DNA from: Polytrichum commune
Taxonomy: Eukaryota; Streptophyta; Polytrichopsida; Polytrichales; Polytrichaceae
Assembly (NCBI GenBank): GCA_950295325.1
Contig: OX485809.1
Location: forward strand, 6,198,001 to 6,262,000
Length of the DNA: 64,000 bases
Direction of reading: 5' to 3'
Shown here: positions 35,201-51,859 of the stretch, piece by piece
Position numbering within the stretch: the stretch's first letter is position 1
How the letters are laid out: every line of letters begins with the position of its first letter
The notes under the pieces: generated by a model
What the model was told of the DNA's origin: nothing
Databases searched by the model: none
Seen by the model: only the letters and a program-made list of their open reading frames with translations
Translations under genes and position numbers: made by a program

Positions 35201-35883
35201 TTCATCGATTTCGGTGCAGACTACCACCTATAGTCCACCCAATCATGGGGGTATTTAGGTGAACCGGCTATTTTCAACTAACCATGGGGACCTCAAGCAG
35301 GCTTTGTCCACGCTCGTGTTCACGGTGTTCACCTCTAGAAGGAGGCAATAGTCTCGTTCCAAATTTACATAGAGACTTAGACCAACTCGAAGATGAAGCA
35401 ACGCCACAATTCACGCCGATGGCAACATCAGAGTCATCTTTCTTTCTTTCTTGCTTGTTTGCTTTTCTTCTGGTTGTTATGCATTTTACACCCAATAACC
35501 TAGATTTTCAGTGCCCAATACACTAGTTCTACTTCAAAATCATCTCTAATTTAGTTATCCACGTTCAAGTATCACTTCCCTCCTCCACAACGGCTTAAAC
35601 CACAGCTTGTGTCTCTAGAATGCAAGAGTTCAAGCCCCCAAACCCTAAACCGTGGGATAATTTCAATGGCCCAACTCTAATGAACCAGGCAACAAGGCAA
35701 AACAACAACAACAACAAACTCCACCATGGAATCCTGCATACAGAGGAAGCAAATCTAATTACAAGTTCCCAAGCCTCAAGATGGAATGAACGGATGTTTT
35801 AAGTGAAGATGTGAGAGAGATGGACTAACCTCCATGGTGGATGCCTGCTGCTGCCTCTCCGGAATTTGATGAACCATCTGCAT
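29266..35883 (-). CDS. Zinc-dependent medium-chain alcohol/threonine-type dehydrogenase, 7 exons
   Basis: Predicted exons, minus strand: 35883-35830, 33981-33706, 32720-32652, 31850-31666, 30943-30817, 30529-30449 and 29664-29266. All junctions are GT-AG and all phases agree, giving 396 residues, close to the usual 350-390 of the family. These enzymes oxidise alcohols or polyols with NAD(P)+, probably in the cytosol; the substrate cannot be told. Exon 2 carries the catalytic zinc region (GEVCGTD and IPGHVAVG). Exon 3 has the Cys-rich structural-zinc lobe (TCNSCITC), completed by RCP in exon 4. Exon 5 has the Rossmann glycine motif VQGSGPVGLLAA. Exon 7 has IEATGRPEA and KGCWGSDFSHFYR. The usual Glu after PGH is Val here. 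Exon 1 is short (MQMVHQIPERQQQASTME) and is the least certain; no other ATG exon in phase was found. Copies of exons 1, 2 and 7 lie around the gene. Confidence 0.82.
30379..30399 (+). repeat. Interstitial telomere-type repeat
   Basis: Three degenerate units of TTTAGGG, the common plant telomere sequence, inside intron 6 of the dehydrogenase gene. On the minus strand it reads as a telo-box-like CCCTAAACCCTAAA. Confidence 0.75.
31900..32310 (-). repeat. Unclassified interspersed repeat H, minus copy (intron 3)
   Basis: Reverse complement matches 35080-35480 with moderate divergence over about 400 bp. Landmarks shared on the same strand are 'ttaagccac', 'cctagcactt', 'cggtgca', 'ggtgttcacct', 'ttagaccaact' and 'ggcaacatcagag'. 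The repeat may have weak coding heritage: the minus ORF here and the plus ORF in the other copy both read HSRCSPLKGG/CSRCSPLEGG and LDQLENE/LDQLEDE. The element class is unknown. Confidence 0.7.
32925..33680 (-). repeat. Degenerate tandem repeats in intron 2, including a copy of the end of exon 2
   Basis: Three diverged units, roughly 32925-33170, 33171-33420 and 33421-33680, share 'ctgatcccaatctattta', 'gatgctcgtt', 'gacaatcaatta' and 'cttcatcttcttca'. The third begins with a copy of the 3' end of exon 2. On the minus strand at about 33505-33456 it reads VAGSVTDVEGSK and then a GT donor-like site, as in the true exon at 33706-33760, but the upstream half is missing. Confidence 0.72.
34965..35660 (+). 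repeat. Repeat H, plus copy with a partial tandem copy
   Basis: 34965-35480 is one copy. From 35480 a second, truncated copy begins: 'tacacccaataacctaga' appears at both 34980 and 35490, 'cactagttctac' in both, and 'ccctcctcca' in both. The copy at 31900-32310 is inverted. The fragment 'gagttcaagccccc' near 35627 resembles a pol III B box, so a tRNA-derived SINE origin is possible but unproven. It lies in intron 1 of the dehydrogenase gene. Confidence 0.65.
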
Positions 35884-35983
35884 AACCGAGTGTTCTTCTT
35901 TCGTCTTCGTCTGTCACCTTCACCAATTTGTCACTTCCAGCAATTCCCTTGTGCTTGATAACCACGCACTGATGAGCATTTCA

Positions 35984-37800
35984 TCCATACTTAACATAAA
36001 ACCGCCTCATTTAACTGAACTTATTAGTCTTGATGATTGTCTTCTTGTTGAAGACTGCCCTGCCCTGCCCATGCAGCAACTTGGTCTTTGTCTTCCCCCA
36101 ATGTTCAGGTTTGATTGAGTATTGATTTGATTGGGCATGTCTCTGCCTAAATTTAGTTTCCAAGTCACCTTTTAGCATGTTCCAACCAATCCCGTGACAA
36201 CATGTGGCGCTTTGAAAGAAAATTTATGGGTCTAACCTCCAACGTGGTTGAGCCAATTGCATAGCCACGGGGTAAATGTTCATATCACTTACCAGAGGTA
36301 GGCTGAAAATGCTTAACACTTGCAAAGTTCAAGGATTACCATTTTAAGCCAATGTCAACTCTAAATCATGATCAAAGATCTCAAATTAGTCTAGTGGGTT
36401 TAAATTGGGATGAATCAATAACCAACTTGTAGTGGATGGGTTTATACTATTACTCTTTTGGTACATCTTATGAAACCAAACTCACAGTCAAATAACATAG
36501 TATTTGTGAAAATGCCACATTCACATTGACTCTTTTTTTTCAAGGTTGACTCAGTTTCTAGTCTTGTGGGATGCACATGAACTTTGGAAAAGGCTATAAT
36601 TGGCAAAAGTTGCCTCCAAAGACCAATTCAAGCCGGCCTTCATTGCATTCGAGAAAATGACATATATGACATATTTACGTGCCATGTGACATTCTCACAA
36701 CACCATGTTAAGTGTGTTTCTTCATTATCCACCTTCACCATTTCCATAGCATGTCAATTCCATTAGTTTTCTTGTGTTTTTCTATTCACATTATTGCGCA
36801 TTTCATTCACAACCTAACTCATGTAGCTTTGTTTATTGACTTCTTGTTGGAGAGGCAAAAGATTGCACCACATATGTAATTTGGTTTGTCTTTCACCATA
36901 AGAAAAGGGATTTGATTAATTTGAGCATGTTTTTGTCTAAATGTAATTTCCATGTCACCAATTGCATGTTGACATGTGGCATTTTTTTTGGGAGCACCAA
37001 CCTCCATGGTGGATGTATATTGTCTCTTTGAAGGTTGAGCCATTTGCAACAGCAAATGTGCCTCAACTTCACAAGCCACCCAAGACCTACTTTCGTCATT
37101 GTCACTTCTAGCAGCTCCCTCGTGGTTTTCTATTCACATATTGAGCATTTCATCCATAACCTCTAATTTCTATCCATGAGCATATCTAGCTTGTCTAGGC
37201 TTTGATTGTCTTGTTGGATAACCATAAGATTGCATTTGCCAATGACATATGAACTCAACTTCAATTCGCTAAATATCTCTTATTGATTGTGTGTTAAGTA
37301 TCCTAGGTGAATTGGGTGAAACGTTGAAAGTGGTTGTTTTAAGCCCACTTATACCTTACCACAAATTCATGTATATGTTTGGACATGTATTTGCCTAAAC
37401 TTCATTTCCATGTCATCCACCAATTGCATGATGAGATGTCGCATTTTTTTGGCAACTAACCATGATAGTTGTTTGTTGCCTTTCCGGAAGTTGATCCATA
37501 TGCATAGCCAAGTATAGATAGGTATATACGTTGGTTCTTATTAAAGCAAGCATGGATGAAGAACCTCTTCACTAGGAGGTTACTATCCTCTCTAGGGTGT
37601 GGGGCTCTATGATGAGTAACAAAAATTCACCATTCCCATAATATGTCACTACCAACAACTCCCTTGTGCTTATTCCGTCCATGCAATATGCATTTCCTTC
37701 AACATCATTTGAATTTGTCCATCTTCTTGTTTGAGAGCTAGAAGATTCACTCACGACATACCACAATCTTGTCTTCTACTGTACTTTCATGTATGATTGG
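35984..37800 (-). pseudogene. Array of degenerate copies of the dehydrogenase first exon and leader
   Basis: Upstream of exon 1 the same leader-exon-donor unit recurs. On the minus strand at about 37050-37008 it reads MAQPSKRQYTSTME before a GTTGGT donor. At about 37502-37455 it reads MHMDQLPERQQTTIM before GTTAGT. The true exon reads MQMVHQIPERQQQASTME before GTTAGT. A weaker remnant is near 36220-36265. Leader blocks such as 'cttgtgcttga', 'gagcatttcatccat' and 'ttgtcttcttgttg' recur around 35940-36060, 36750-36850, 37130-37220 and 37660-37740. The unit is roughly 500 bp. Any copy could in principle act as an alternative start; equally, all may be dead. Confidence 0.7.
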
Positions 37801-39638
37801 GCATGTCTCTGCTTGAAAACTAATATTTATGTAAACTTTGATTGAGTCCAAGTCTAGATTATAACTTTGTTGAACTGTGTGATAGGATCCTTGGATATAA
37901 TATGCATAGATGATTATGTTGACATTATAGATGTTCTTCTACTGTATTATAATAAGTATTTACAATCTTATCATATATCCACATATATAAGTTACATTAA
38001 AAAACAGACCTACGAATAACTGGTGGGCCAAACATCTTCATTAGTCAAACATCTTCAACTAAAAAAAACGATATTGTAGACATAATGAACTTGATGTAAA
38101 AAAAAAATTCAAGGAATGAATATCACATCATTTTTCTCACATGATACTAACATATCACTTAAATCCACTAAAAATGACACAATTGCGCATCCTTGTTCAA
38201 GGGTAGAGTTGGTTGAAAATATTGTGAGAGATGATGGGATGGAGGAGCTAGCCACTAGAGATTTGAGTCCGCAAATGAAAAATCATAATCGAAAAAATTA
38301 AAGATGAAGAAGTTGAAGTTGAGACATCTTTTAAAGAGTCGCTTTGAGCGGCAGGCATGCACCTCGTTAGATCCCGCTTGACTGAATGTAGCTTTGCTTA
38401 TTGTTTGCTTGCTTTGGATACTCGTTCAAAGACCATGACCTCATTATTTTAATCTAGTAAATCATACGTCATTGACATATGTTTTGTAGTGTCAAAAGAC
38501 ATTCATCAAACGTAATCCTACCTTGTTGAGGGATATCTTACTATGTCAAAGGGTAGATATAACAATTCACTAGTGAACTTAACGTAGTAGCTCCACTCGT
38601 TTGATCATTTTGGTATATAATCACTTTAGATATTTGAAATCACCTTCTAATTTCTTATTATCACACTATTTTTTTTTTACTTTAGTTTAATCATCTCATA
38701 CTAATAATTCTTTGATATTCATAGTTTAGAATTTCATCTAGCTAAGCTATTTTTCATCCCTAAAATCATCCAATCAATCTCATTACTTGTCTTTTAACTT
38801 ACATTTATCACAATGAAGGATTTAATTGATCAAGAAACTAACTGAACCTTTCATATAATTCATGTATAGTTTCTAGTTTTGATCTCGAGGTCAATTCGAC
38901 TTGAATAGGAATAAATCCATGGGTTAAATACACAAGGGAATGTTAGCTCGACCGCACACTTGTTAAAATGATTACAAAGATGTGTCGTGTGGTCACGTGA
39001 CCTGTCAATATTTGAATAATAATAATTGTAAGATGAAATGTAAAGAAAGAGGAAGCATAGTTGATATGTTGCTCCTCTTCATGTGTGTGATGAAAATCAC
39101 ATCTTGACATGTCATGTGACCATGTGATGCATCTCTATGGTTGTTTAACAAACTACATGGCCGACTTAACAATTCCTCATACATACATATGTACATCAAA
39201 AAAGAAGTTATTTGCATGTTCAACCCCTTCCTTTGTAGGTGTTGTGAAACTTTACCCTGTGGACATAGAGCACACCCACCTTCAATGGCTCTTGATTGAT
39301 GTATGAGTTTTACACCAAAAGAGTTTCAATCATAAACTCAAATGTGTACACATTGTAAGGGAAACCAAAGTTTATCATGATTATGTCCCAATTGTAAAAC
39401 CCCCCCCCAAAAAAAGCATGAATTATAGAATGGTTACATATTTCAACTTTTTTTAAAACCAAAATTACATGCATTTTTAATGCTGAAAATAAGGTTGGAC
39501 TCTCTTTCTATCAAGCTGCATGACATCTCACAATTGTTTTTGCACCCGACATTTTGTATCAACCCGATCATCAAAGAATCATGTGTATGATAAGTATATA
39601 GTTTGCATTCACATCTTTCGAACATGGCCCAATCGATA
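37801..39638. other. Gene-free AT-rich stretch
   Basis: No gene recognised. Two T- or A-rich homopolymer regions near 38095 and 38675. The short ORFs on either strand around 39005-39306 overlap each other and have no features. Confidence 0.35.
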
Positions 39639-39639
39639 T

Positions 39640-39812
39640 TTGCATAACATTATTAAGCAACATGCGTTCGATCATGTGGACCCCAAGAATATAATAAGGG
39701 GATGCCGTAGCTAGTGCACATTTAGAATGAATTTACACTAGCTGCGGCATTCATGGTTACGTTCTTGGGACCCACATGACCGAATGTACACTACTAAATA
39801 TTGTTACGTGTC
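39640..39812. repeat. Imperfect palindrome, arms about 80 bp
   Basis: The sequence from about 39640 to 39723 is largely the reverse complement of 39735-39812. Matching blocks are 'cgatcatgtggacccc' with 'gggacccacatgaccg', 'gccgtagctagtg' with 'cactagctgcggc', and 'cataacattatta' with 'aatattgttacg'. The loop is short. Several mismatches and small indels in the arms give a shape like a plant miRNA precursor or a small foldback element. No ORF. Confidence 0.75.
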
Positions 39813-40174
39813 ACTTTGACTCGTGAAAAGTATAGTTTCTTTAGTCAATTGTGTGTCATGTTTATCATTTTGACATAAGATGTGATCTATTTGATAGGTC
39901 ATAGGTGTACGAGCAATCCCTCTTGATAGGGACAATGCATCTCTTTTCGAAATTAATTGACAGCTCCCATCAAGGTTTTTCATCCTACTCACAATAACCT
40001 CGCTGGATGTAATGTATTGAAGTTTCGTCGGTGCATACATAGACAAGAACTTATATCAAGATGGGAACTCTCCCACTGGTGTGGGCCAATCGTTGGTCCT
40101 AGTGTCGTCCCACATGTAATCCCACATGGCATAGCCAATAATTGAATGTAAACAAAGCATGGGAGGGGTGAGAT

Positions 40175-40567
40175 CAATGTTCAAGATTGAAGTCTTCAAT
40201 GCCCTTCACACGCGATTTGGTGCTTCAAAATATACCTCTCTCAAAACAACCCTTCAAAACGCAACCCCAAAGTGAAAAGTGAAGAGGTCACTTGAAGTCC
40301 TCAATATAATCTGCCCGCCACAAGAACCAACAAGCGTAGGGCATTGTCACTACAAGAAGTGGAGTTAGATGATTGATTCTTAACTCTTCACATTGTACTA
40401 GAGACATGTACTTTATAATTCATGCACAAGTTTAATATGAATTTCTGTATTTCATTTCTATATTCTTGAATTGACGTCTTGAATTTGAACCAGCCCTTCA
40501 ATGGAAGGGTTGACATATGAGAGCCCTTCAAAATGAAACTCATATGAGGGCTTCAATCTTGAACAGT
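40175..40567. mobile_element. Mutator-type MITE with 9-bp target duplication
   Basis: A 393-bp element bounded by a perfect 9-bp direct repeat GGGTGAGAT (40166-40174 and 40568-40576). The ends are inverted around TGTTCAAGATTGAAG. Several subterminal 'cccttca' motifs occur in both halves, as is common for transposase-binding subterminal repeats. A 9-bp duplication is the signature of Mutator-like elements. It has no ORF and could depend on a transposase such as the MULE at 58-61 kb, but the ends of that element are not defined here, so no link can be shown. Confidence 0.8.
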
Positions 40568-40949
40568 GGGTGAGATATAGGCCATGAGCCTAAGGTGCAT
40601 TTAAGAGAGGTGAAGAGGGACAGTAAGGAAGTAAGTTACCCGGCAACCTGGTCGGTAACTGGACCTACGCCAGAGCATCGCCAGGTCTACACACTAGGGA
40701 CACACAACTGGGATACGGGCGGACTCCGTCGCATCTCGTCACCCTCCGTGCACTTATTCTCGTCCACAGCCAGCGGGGCCTGGGCACGATGGCGACGGCC
40801 GTTCGTCGATGTGACGACATGACGTCGGTGTTTCGTCGGTTCGTCGTCGGGCGAGAGGCTGAAGCGGGGAAGAAGAGTTGCGAAGCAGGCTCGCCATAGC
40901 CATCCTCATCATCGGCATCCCTCTCGTCTGTCGTAGTCAGTGGAGTGGT

Positions 40950-41244
40950 GCTATCTTTAGGTTTTCCATCCCCGTGTTGCCCTGGCTTGGAGTTCCAGCT
41001 GGTGCCGCAGGTTTGGCACGGGTTTCAGGACCCGGTCTCACTTCATTTGGCCCCGGATTGGCTTCGTTGTAGATTTCAGGGTTTGCGGAGACTGAGATTG
41101 TTGAGGAGGAAGTAGGTTTTGCATCCCTGTGCTCTCCTGGCCCGGTGTTCCAGCTGGTGCCAGAGTTTTGGCATGAGTCCTGGGACCCGTTCCACCTCCT
41201 TTGCCCTCAGATTGGTGTCACCTGAGGCAGGCAGGGTTTGTGGA

Positions 41245-41248
<4 letters not shown>
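40950..41248 (+). repeat. Tandem duplication in the NDR kinase leader region
   Basis: Two diverged copies of about 140-150 bp, 40958-41093 and 41113-41248. Both contain 'ttccagctggtgcc', 'ggcac/atg', 'cctgggacccg/caggacccgg', 'gattggc/tgt' and 'cagggttt'. They lie just upstream of the GA tract and the kinase start codon, so are likely promoter or 5' leader sequence. Confidence 0.7.

Positions 41249-41293
<45 letters not shown>
41249..41293 (+). repeat. (GA)n microsatellite upstream of the kinase start
   Basis: Pure GA run of about 22 units, 128 bp before the kinase ATG. GA-rich tracts in plant leaders and promoters can bind GAGA-binding (BBR/BPC) factors; whether this one does is unknown. 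Opposite-strand Ser/Leu ORFs at 41076-41635 are produced by this tract. Confidence 0.9.
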
Positions 41294-41295
<2 letters not shown>

Positions 41296-41420
41296 GTGGA
41301 GGTTGAGGGAGGAGTGGCGGGCAATGTTGGAGGTGCGAGATGTGGGAGAGAGCGAGGGAGGATGACAGCTAAGGAAGTGCGGAGGACATTGTAGATCGGT
41401 AGGGATCGGCAGAGGCGAGG

Positions 41421-47193
<5,773 letters not shown>

Positions 47194-49605
47194 TGAAACC
47201 AGTTCAGTCCAGGTGACTGTAGCAAGTAAGTTGTTAGGAGATAGAAGACTCTTGTATAAGAAATGCAGAGCTTGTATATTAGAGGAATGTGCAATCTGAT
47301 ATGTAAATGTAGTTTGAGAGTGAAGTGTTCACACAGGCTTACAATGTAGGAGAGTAGTTCCCCAAAGGCAAAGGCAGGTTGCAATTTTAGGATGCAATCT
47401 TCCAACAATGAAGTGGTCAGGTTATGTGACCTTTTCTCCTATGAATTAGATATAGTGATCTAAGTAGAACTAAGGCCTACTTGGGGGGATATGATTCATC
47501 AGCTCTCACTGAAAAGTGTTACCTGGTCTACAGAATATCTGTGTGGTGCAGAGGCAAATGCTGCTGCCGGTTGTACTTTTTGAGAGCACACCTGGACAAT
47601 ATTGTAATAGATCTGAAGAATCCAATCCTAACATTTGGGCTATTCATTAGATGACATTATACCCAACAATAACAATTGTTACTACTACTTGCAGACCTCA
47701 TGGATTCCCTTCTGCTGTTGTTGTATAGCTGAAGGAGTTGTTTCAAGCAGATAGTAATCACTTAAATCGGCTCTCTTCCGTGTTCCAAACAGATGTCAAC
47801 AGATTTGCACTGTCAAGAAGACCATAGATCAGGAGGGTCACTTTTGAATTTAGCATTTCGGGTTCTTGGAATTGGCACATTTGTACACTTAAGCTGCAGA
47901 CAGTGGCTGCTCTTTGTTGAGTAGTCCGGCAGTGTAGGTAATCAGGGTTGTCAATAACTCAAAGAGTCTTCTGCCTACTATTGCAACCCCATTCAGTAAC
48001 AGATTGGCAAAGTTGGCCACACGGGAAACTGTGGATGTTTGATTAGGACCTGCCGCAAGTTTTAGAGCTGAGCGAGTCTTGATGTCCCTTTTTCCTTGCT
48101 TCAGGTTGGGATTTCAATGTTCAAATATCCTCTGTCGACCTCTTACAGAGTTACCATGTTATAGCCCATAAGTTACAGAGTTACTCTTTCATACTTCCAT
48201 TGGTCAATTGTGTTTTAGTTCTGAACTTCTCTTATGATTCAGTGATTTCTGCACATAGGTATTAGTAATGACTGAGAATCCTTGAAAGACCTTGGATATC
48301 CCAAGGACGTCCTACCTGTAAGGTATGTGGTTACTTCCAAAAATTGAAAAATTGAAACCCAAAAATTTCGATTGCGTTGTCTGAAACTTTTATTTTGGAA
48401 TGATAACGATTTTAAAAAAAAAACATTTTTCTTGAAACTAAACATATTGATGAAATGTCAATATAAAATCACTCAAGTCAAACGAAGTTTTATCTTTGTG
48501 ATTTGTGGCTTGAACAAGAGTCTTAAATTACATTTCAATTGGATAAGAAACTTTGAGGGAAAGGAGGTTGGAGCTTTGAGTTCTGAAATCCTAAAACCCT
48601 GAAATGACGTGTTGGGGACATACCTTGCCAGCCTCCCTTCAATGGCATGGCATAACTTAAGAAGTTCCATGTATCGATCTCTGTCTGCACCTTCACTTTG
48701 GTTTCACCTTATTATGTTGTATGATTTTGTTTCTGTTTTTGTCTAACTTTAACGAGAGTCTTAGCAACTAAGGTAGATGAGGCTAATAAGGACTCCAGCT
48801 CTGGATTTGGATGCCTAAACCCTTGCCTCCAAGGAACCAGTGTACCGATTGTTTCGCCCCAGCCTTGAGCTTTGTGAATACATCCAACTGATGAATTCGA
48901 GCATTAGAAGCTTGAGCAGGTTAGCAATTATGAATCGTAACCAACCAATTTGACATCGGTGAAATTAAAGTTGAGGAAGGTGTTGATCTAGGCTCTGGAA
49001 TAAAATATTTTCTATTTCCCAATGTGATGTTACATGGGGAATTCTTTTATTGTTCAACATCGTTAGCAAATTCTACGTGGGTCATTTGCCAATGAAAACC
49101 AAGTTGAATGTCAACATTGGATGTGTCATGTCTCTAAAGTGGTCACATGTAAGATAAAATGTTGCCAAATTGATTTTGCATTATAGAATGCCCACAATAC
49201 AAGTTGGTCAACACCTCATAACCATATGTGGTCTCCTAATTTGCCCACCTCGCACAAAAAAAATCAAGCGCGTCATAGCTCGGTACATAGCACTCTTCAT
49301 TATGGAGGATGGTGGATGTAATTTGATTTTTGCGAAGGTGACTAACTACTACACTAAATAGTCCTATTTGCGTGGGTGGAAAGTATCATGGAAACAATTA
49401 GAGTGGGCTCTAAAAAATTATTGTGACCCACAATAATATGACTATTAAGTGTAGTTGCAAATGAACTGGTTGAGTTTGAAAAATAGTTGGTTCATATTCA
49501 AGACTTACAGATCCATTTAGAGGAACTTCTAGAATATTCTTTAGTTTAATAAACTGAAAGATTTCAACATGTAACTAGACAGTCTTGGAGATACTAGGGT
49601 CTTAG
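47194..49605. other. Kinase 3' flank and intergenic DNA
   Basis: Probable 3' UTR of the kinase directly after 47193; no clear AATAAA cleavage signal stands out. Beyond about 48000 no gene is seen. Around 49465-49600 there is a minus-oriented remnant of dispersed family A ('ctggttgagtttgaaaaata', 'caacatgtaactag'). Confidence 0.45.
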
Positions 49606-49606
49606 G

Positions 49607-49900
49607 GCCGGTTCACACCATGGACCATGAAGTCCGACCAGGAAGATAGCATTTTTCCATGATCCAAGTTCATGGTCCAACTTCCATGGTCCGACTTCTT
49701 GAAAAATCATTTTAGAAAGCCTTGGGTTCTTTGCTAGGTGTAAACCAAATGTGGACCAAGAGGAATGACCATGGCCCAAAAAATGAAGGTGCCAATTTTT
49801 ATAATATATGCACCAAAAATACAGTTTAAAAAAAATCAACTTTGAATTATCTTGGCTTCACTAGTCTTTTCTTGGCCTCTTTTTCTTGTTTTTGTTTATT
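49607..49900. mobile_element. Truncated MITE family B copy
   Basis: Starts with GGGCCGGTTCACACCATGGA and CCATGAAG, the family B terminal repeat, directly after a TTA. Internal blocks such as 'ggtgtaaacc' and 'gaatgaccatgg' match the 12.1-13.2 kb element in reverse order. The opposite terminal repeat is missing or unrecognisable. Confidence 0.55.
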
Positions 49901-51606
49901 TTCACCTTAAATTTCAGCAAGCATGGCTGAAATGGATGAGAAGAGGAAGAGCCCCCCCTGCCCCCCCTCCCGCGGGTTGTAGGATACAACTTTCATCCCA
50001 GATGTAGTTTAGTTTTTGGTTAGAAACAAAACCCTCACCTCACTCTAAATTCCTAGGCAATAGTCTGGCAGTGAGTTCATTTTAATTGGATCAAGTGCGG
50101 TGTACAAGCATAGGCACAACCATAGTCAATAATCTTATATAGGTAACCCATTTTTGTCTCTTTACCAAAGCCTAGGGCACTTCGGTGTACCCAATCATCT
50201 TTCATTAATTAATTCCATTTAATATAACTAAAAAATGCAATGCAATCATCCTTTTAGGATTAACAATCTTCTTCAATTAAATTTAATCTTAATTATGCGG
50301 TCCGACAAAAGTCTCTTACCTGGTCTCGGCCAAGGTAATCATAAATTCTTTCCTCACATCAATAAGTCAAAACCACTTATGCGTGTTAACATATTCTCAC
50401 CCAATTCATATATAAACTTATCTTATTTATTTAATGTCATGATTTCACACTCTTAGTTCTTAAAACAAGGAATTTACAGGTTCATTTCCTTTATCATACT
50501 TACAAATAATGCTTAAACAATTTAATTCTTAGAGATGATGGAGTTCTAAGTTATTCTGGATTCATTTAAGATTTCAAGGATCTATCAATGCTTACCGAAC
50601 TCACAAGCGGCACGTCCTTTTGTCTTCTTTGCATCCGGCTAACGCTTTGCAGTCAATAGCCTTTACAAGTCGACGCTTCACTTCCTATCAAAGGGTACTA
50701 GGATGAAACACTTTCTTCATTTACACTACAAAGACCATAGCCTTAGTCCTTGCTCAATAAAACAACTCCATGCAAAGTCAATTCAAACCTCGTTGCTTTG
50801 AAATCACGGGTAGATCACTCCATTGTCAAGTTGAACACCACGTGCGACCAAAAAAAATCTTCTTTTGGTAAGTTGCACCACTAAAATGGGTCAAAATTTT
50901 ATCAATTTTTTTTTCATGAGTAGATATACACAGTACCTATGACATAGTCAAAAGTGGTAACTAAATTTGATGATTTTTTTTTCATAAAACATACCATTTC
51001 TAACTAGAATGACACAGAATTGAACTAAACAAATTACTAAAAAAAAATAAAGATGACTAAAAATTTCAAAAAAATATACAAAAGATACTATCAATGGTTA
51101 TGTATATGTAGAAAAAATATCATAAATTTTAAAATTATATATGACATGTAATATAGGGGTAGCAAACTTTGTCCGCACGTGGTGTCAACTTGACAATGAA
51201 GTGACCTCCCCGTGTTTGAAATCGTAACCCCATAAGATTATATTTATTTGTACGAGGTTGATACATTATGTTGATTTCGAAGTGGATGAATGCAAGTACA
51301 AAGCAATATAGAATTGACGTTAATGATTACTCAAGTTACACACTTGAAGACATTAATTAGGATCCGAACATACTTTAGCAAAACAATCAATTGTTTGTAA
51401 TTTAAGTATAGGAAGTAGATTCAAATTTGCATGTTGGATTTTTCTCCGTTCTTGAATAGACTGTATGTATATTCCTATGAAATTCTCCTGATAGGTACAC
51501 GACAAAAGACTCACTAGCCATAGCCCTCTGGTGTAATATTTGGTATTCATTCCCAGAATCCAAGCCGAGTTTATCCAACCATTTCACTCATAGTCAATGG
51601 CCTCTC
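49901..51606. other. Gene-free stretch
   Basis: No gene recognised. A C-rich run lies near 49952-49975. The remainder is AT-rich. The minus ORFs at 51353-51587 show no family features. Confidence 0.35.
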
Positions 51607-51611
51607 AATCG

Positions 51612-51859
51612 TGTTAAGGCAGCCTATAGCTAGCCTGACGACCTATAGCCGAATCTAGATGACGGTAGCCGCCTTCCGGAAGGTGGCTACACTATCCCCA
51701 CGGTAGTGGGTCCGAGTTAGTTAAACATAGTATTGTGGGCTACTAAGTGGCGGCTAAGCCCCATTAATGTACTTAGTCTTAAAGCATATATATATGACTA
51801 CATGACTCTTGTTAGTCACTTGCACTATCACACTTACCGGCTATTGCCTAGTCTTAACA
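51612..51859 (+). repeat. 5' LTR of the copia element
   Basis: 248 bp, TG...CA ends. A 'catatatatatg' AT stretch near 51786 may belong to the promoter. It differs from the 3' LTR at only two positions that I can see, both in the segment after 'ccggaaggtg': G versus A and C versus T. Confidence 0.95.
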
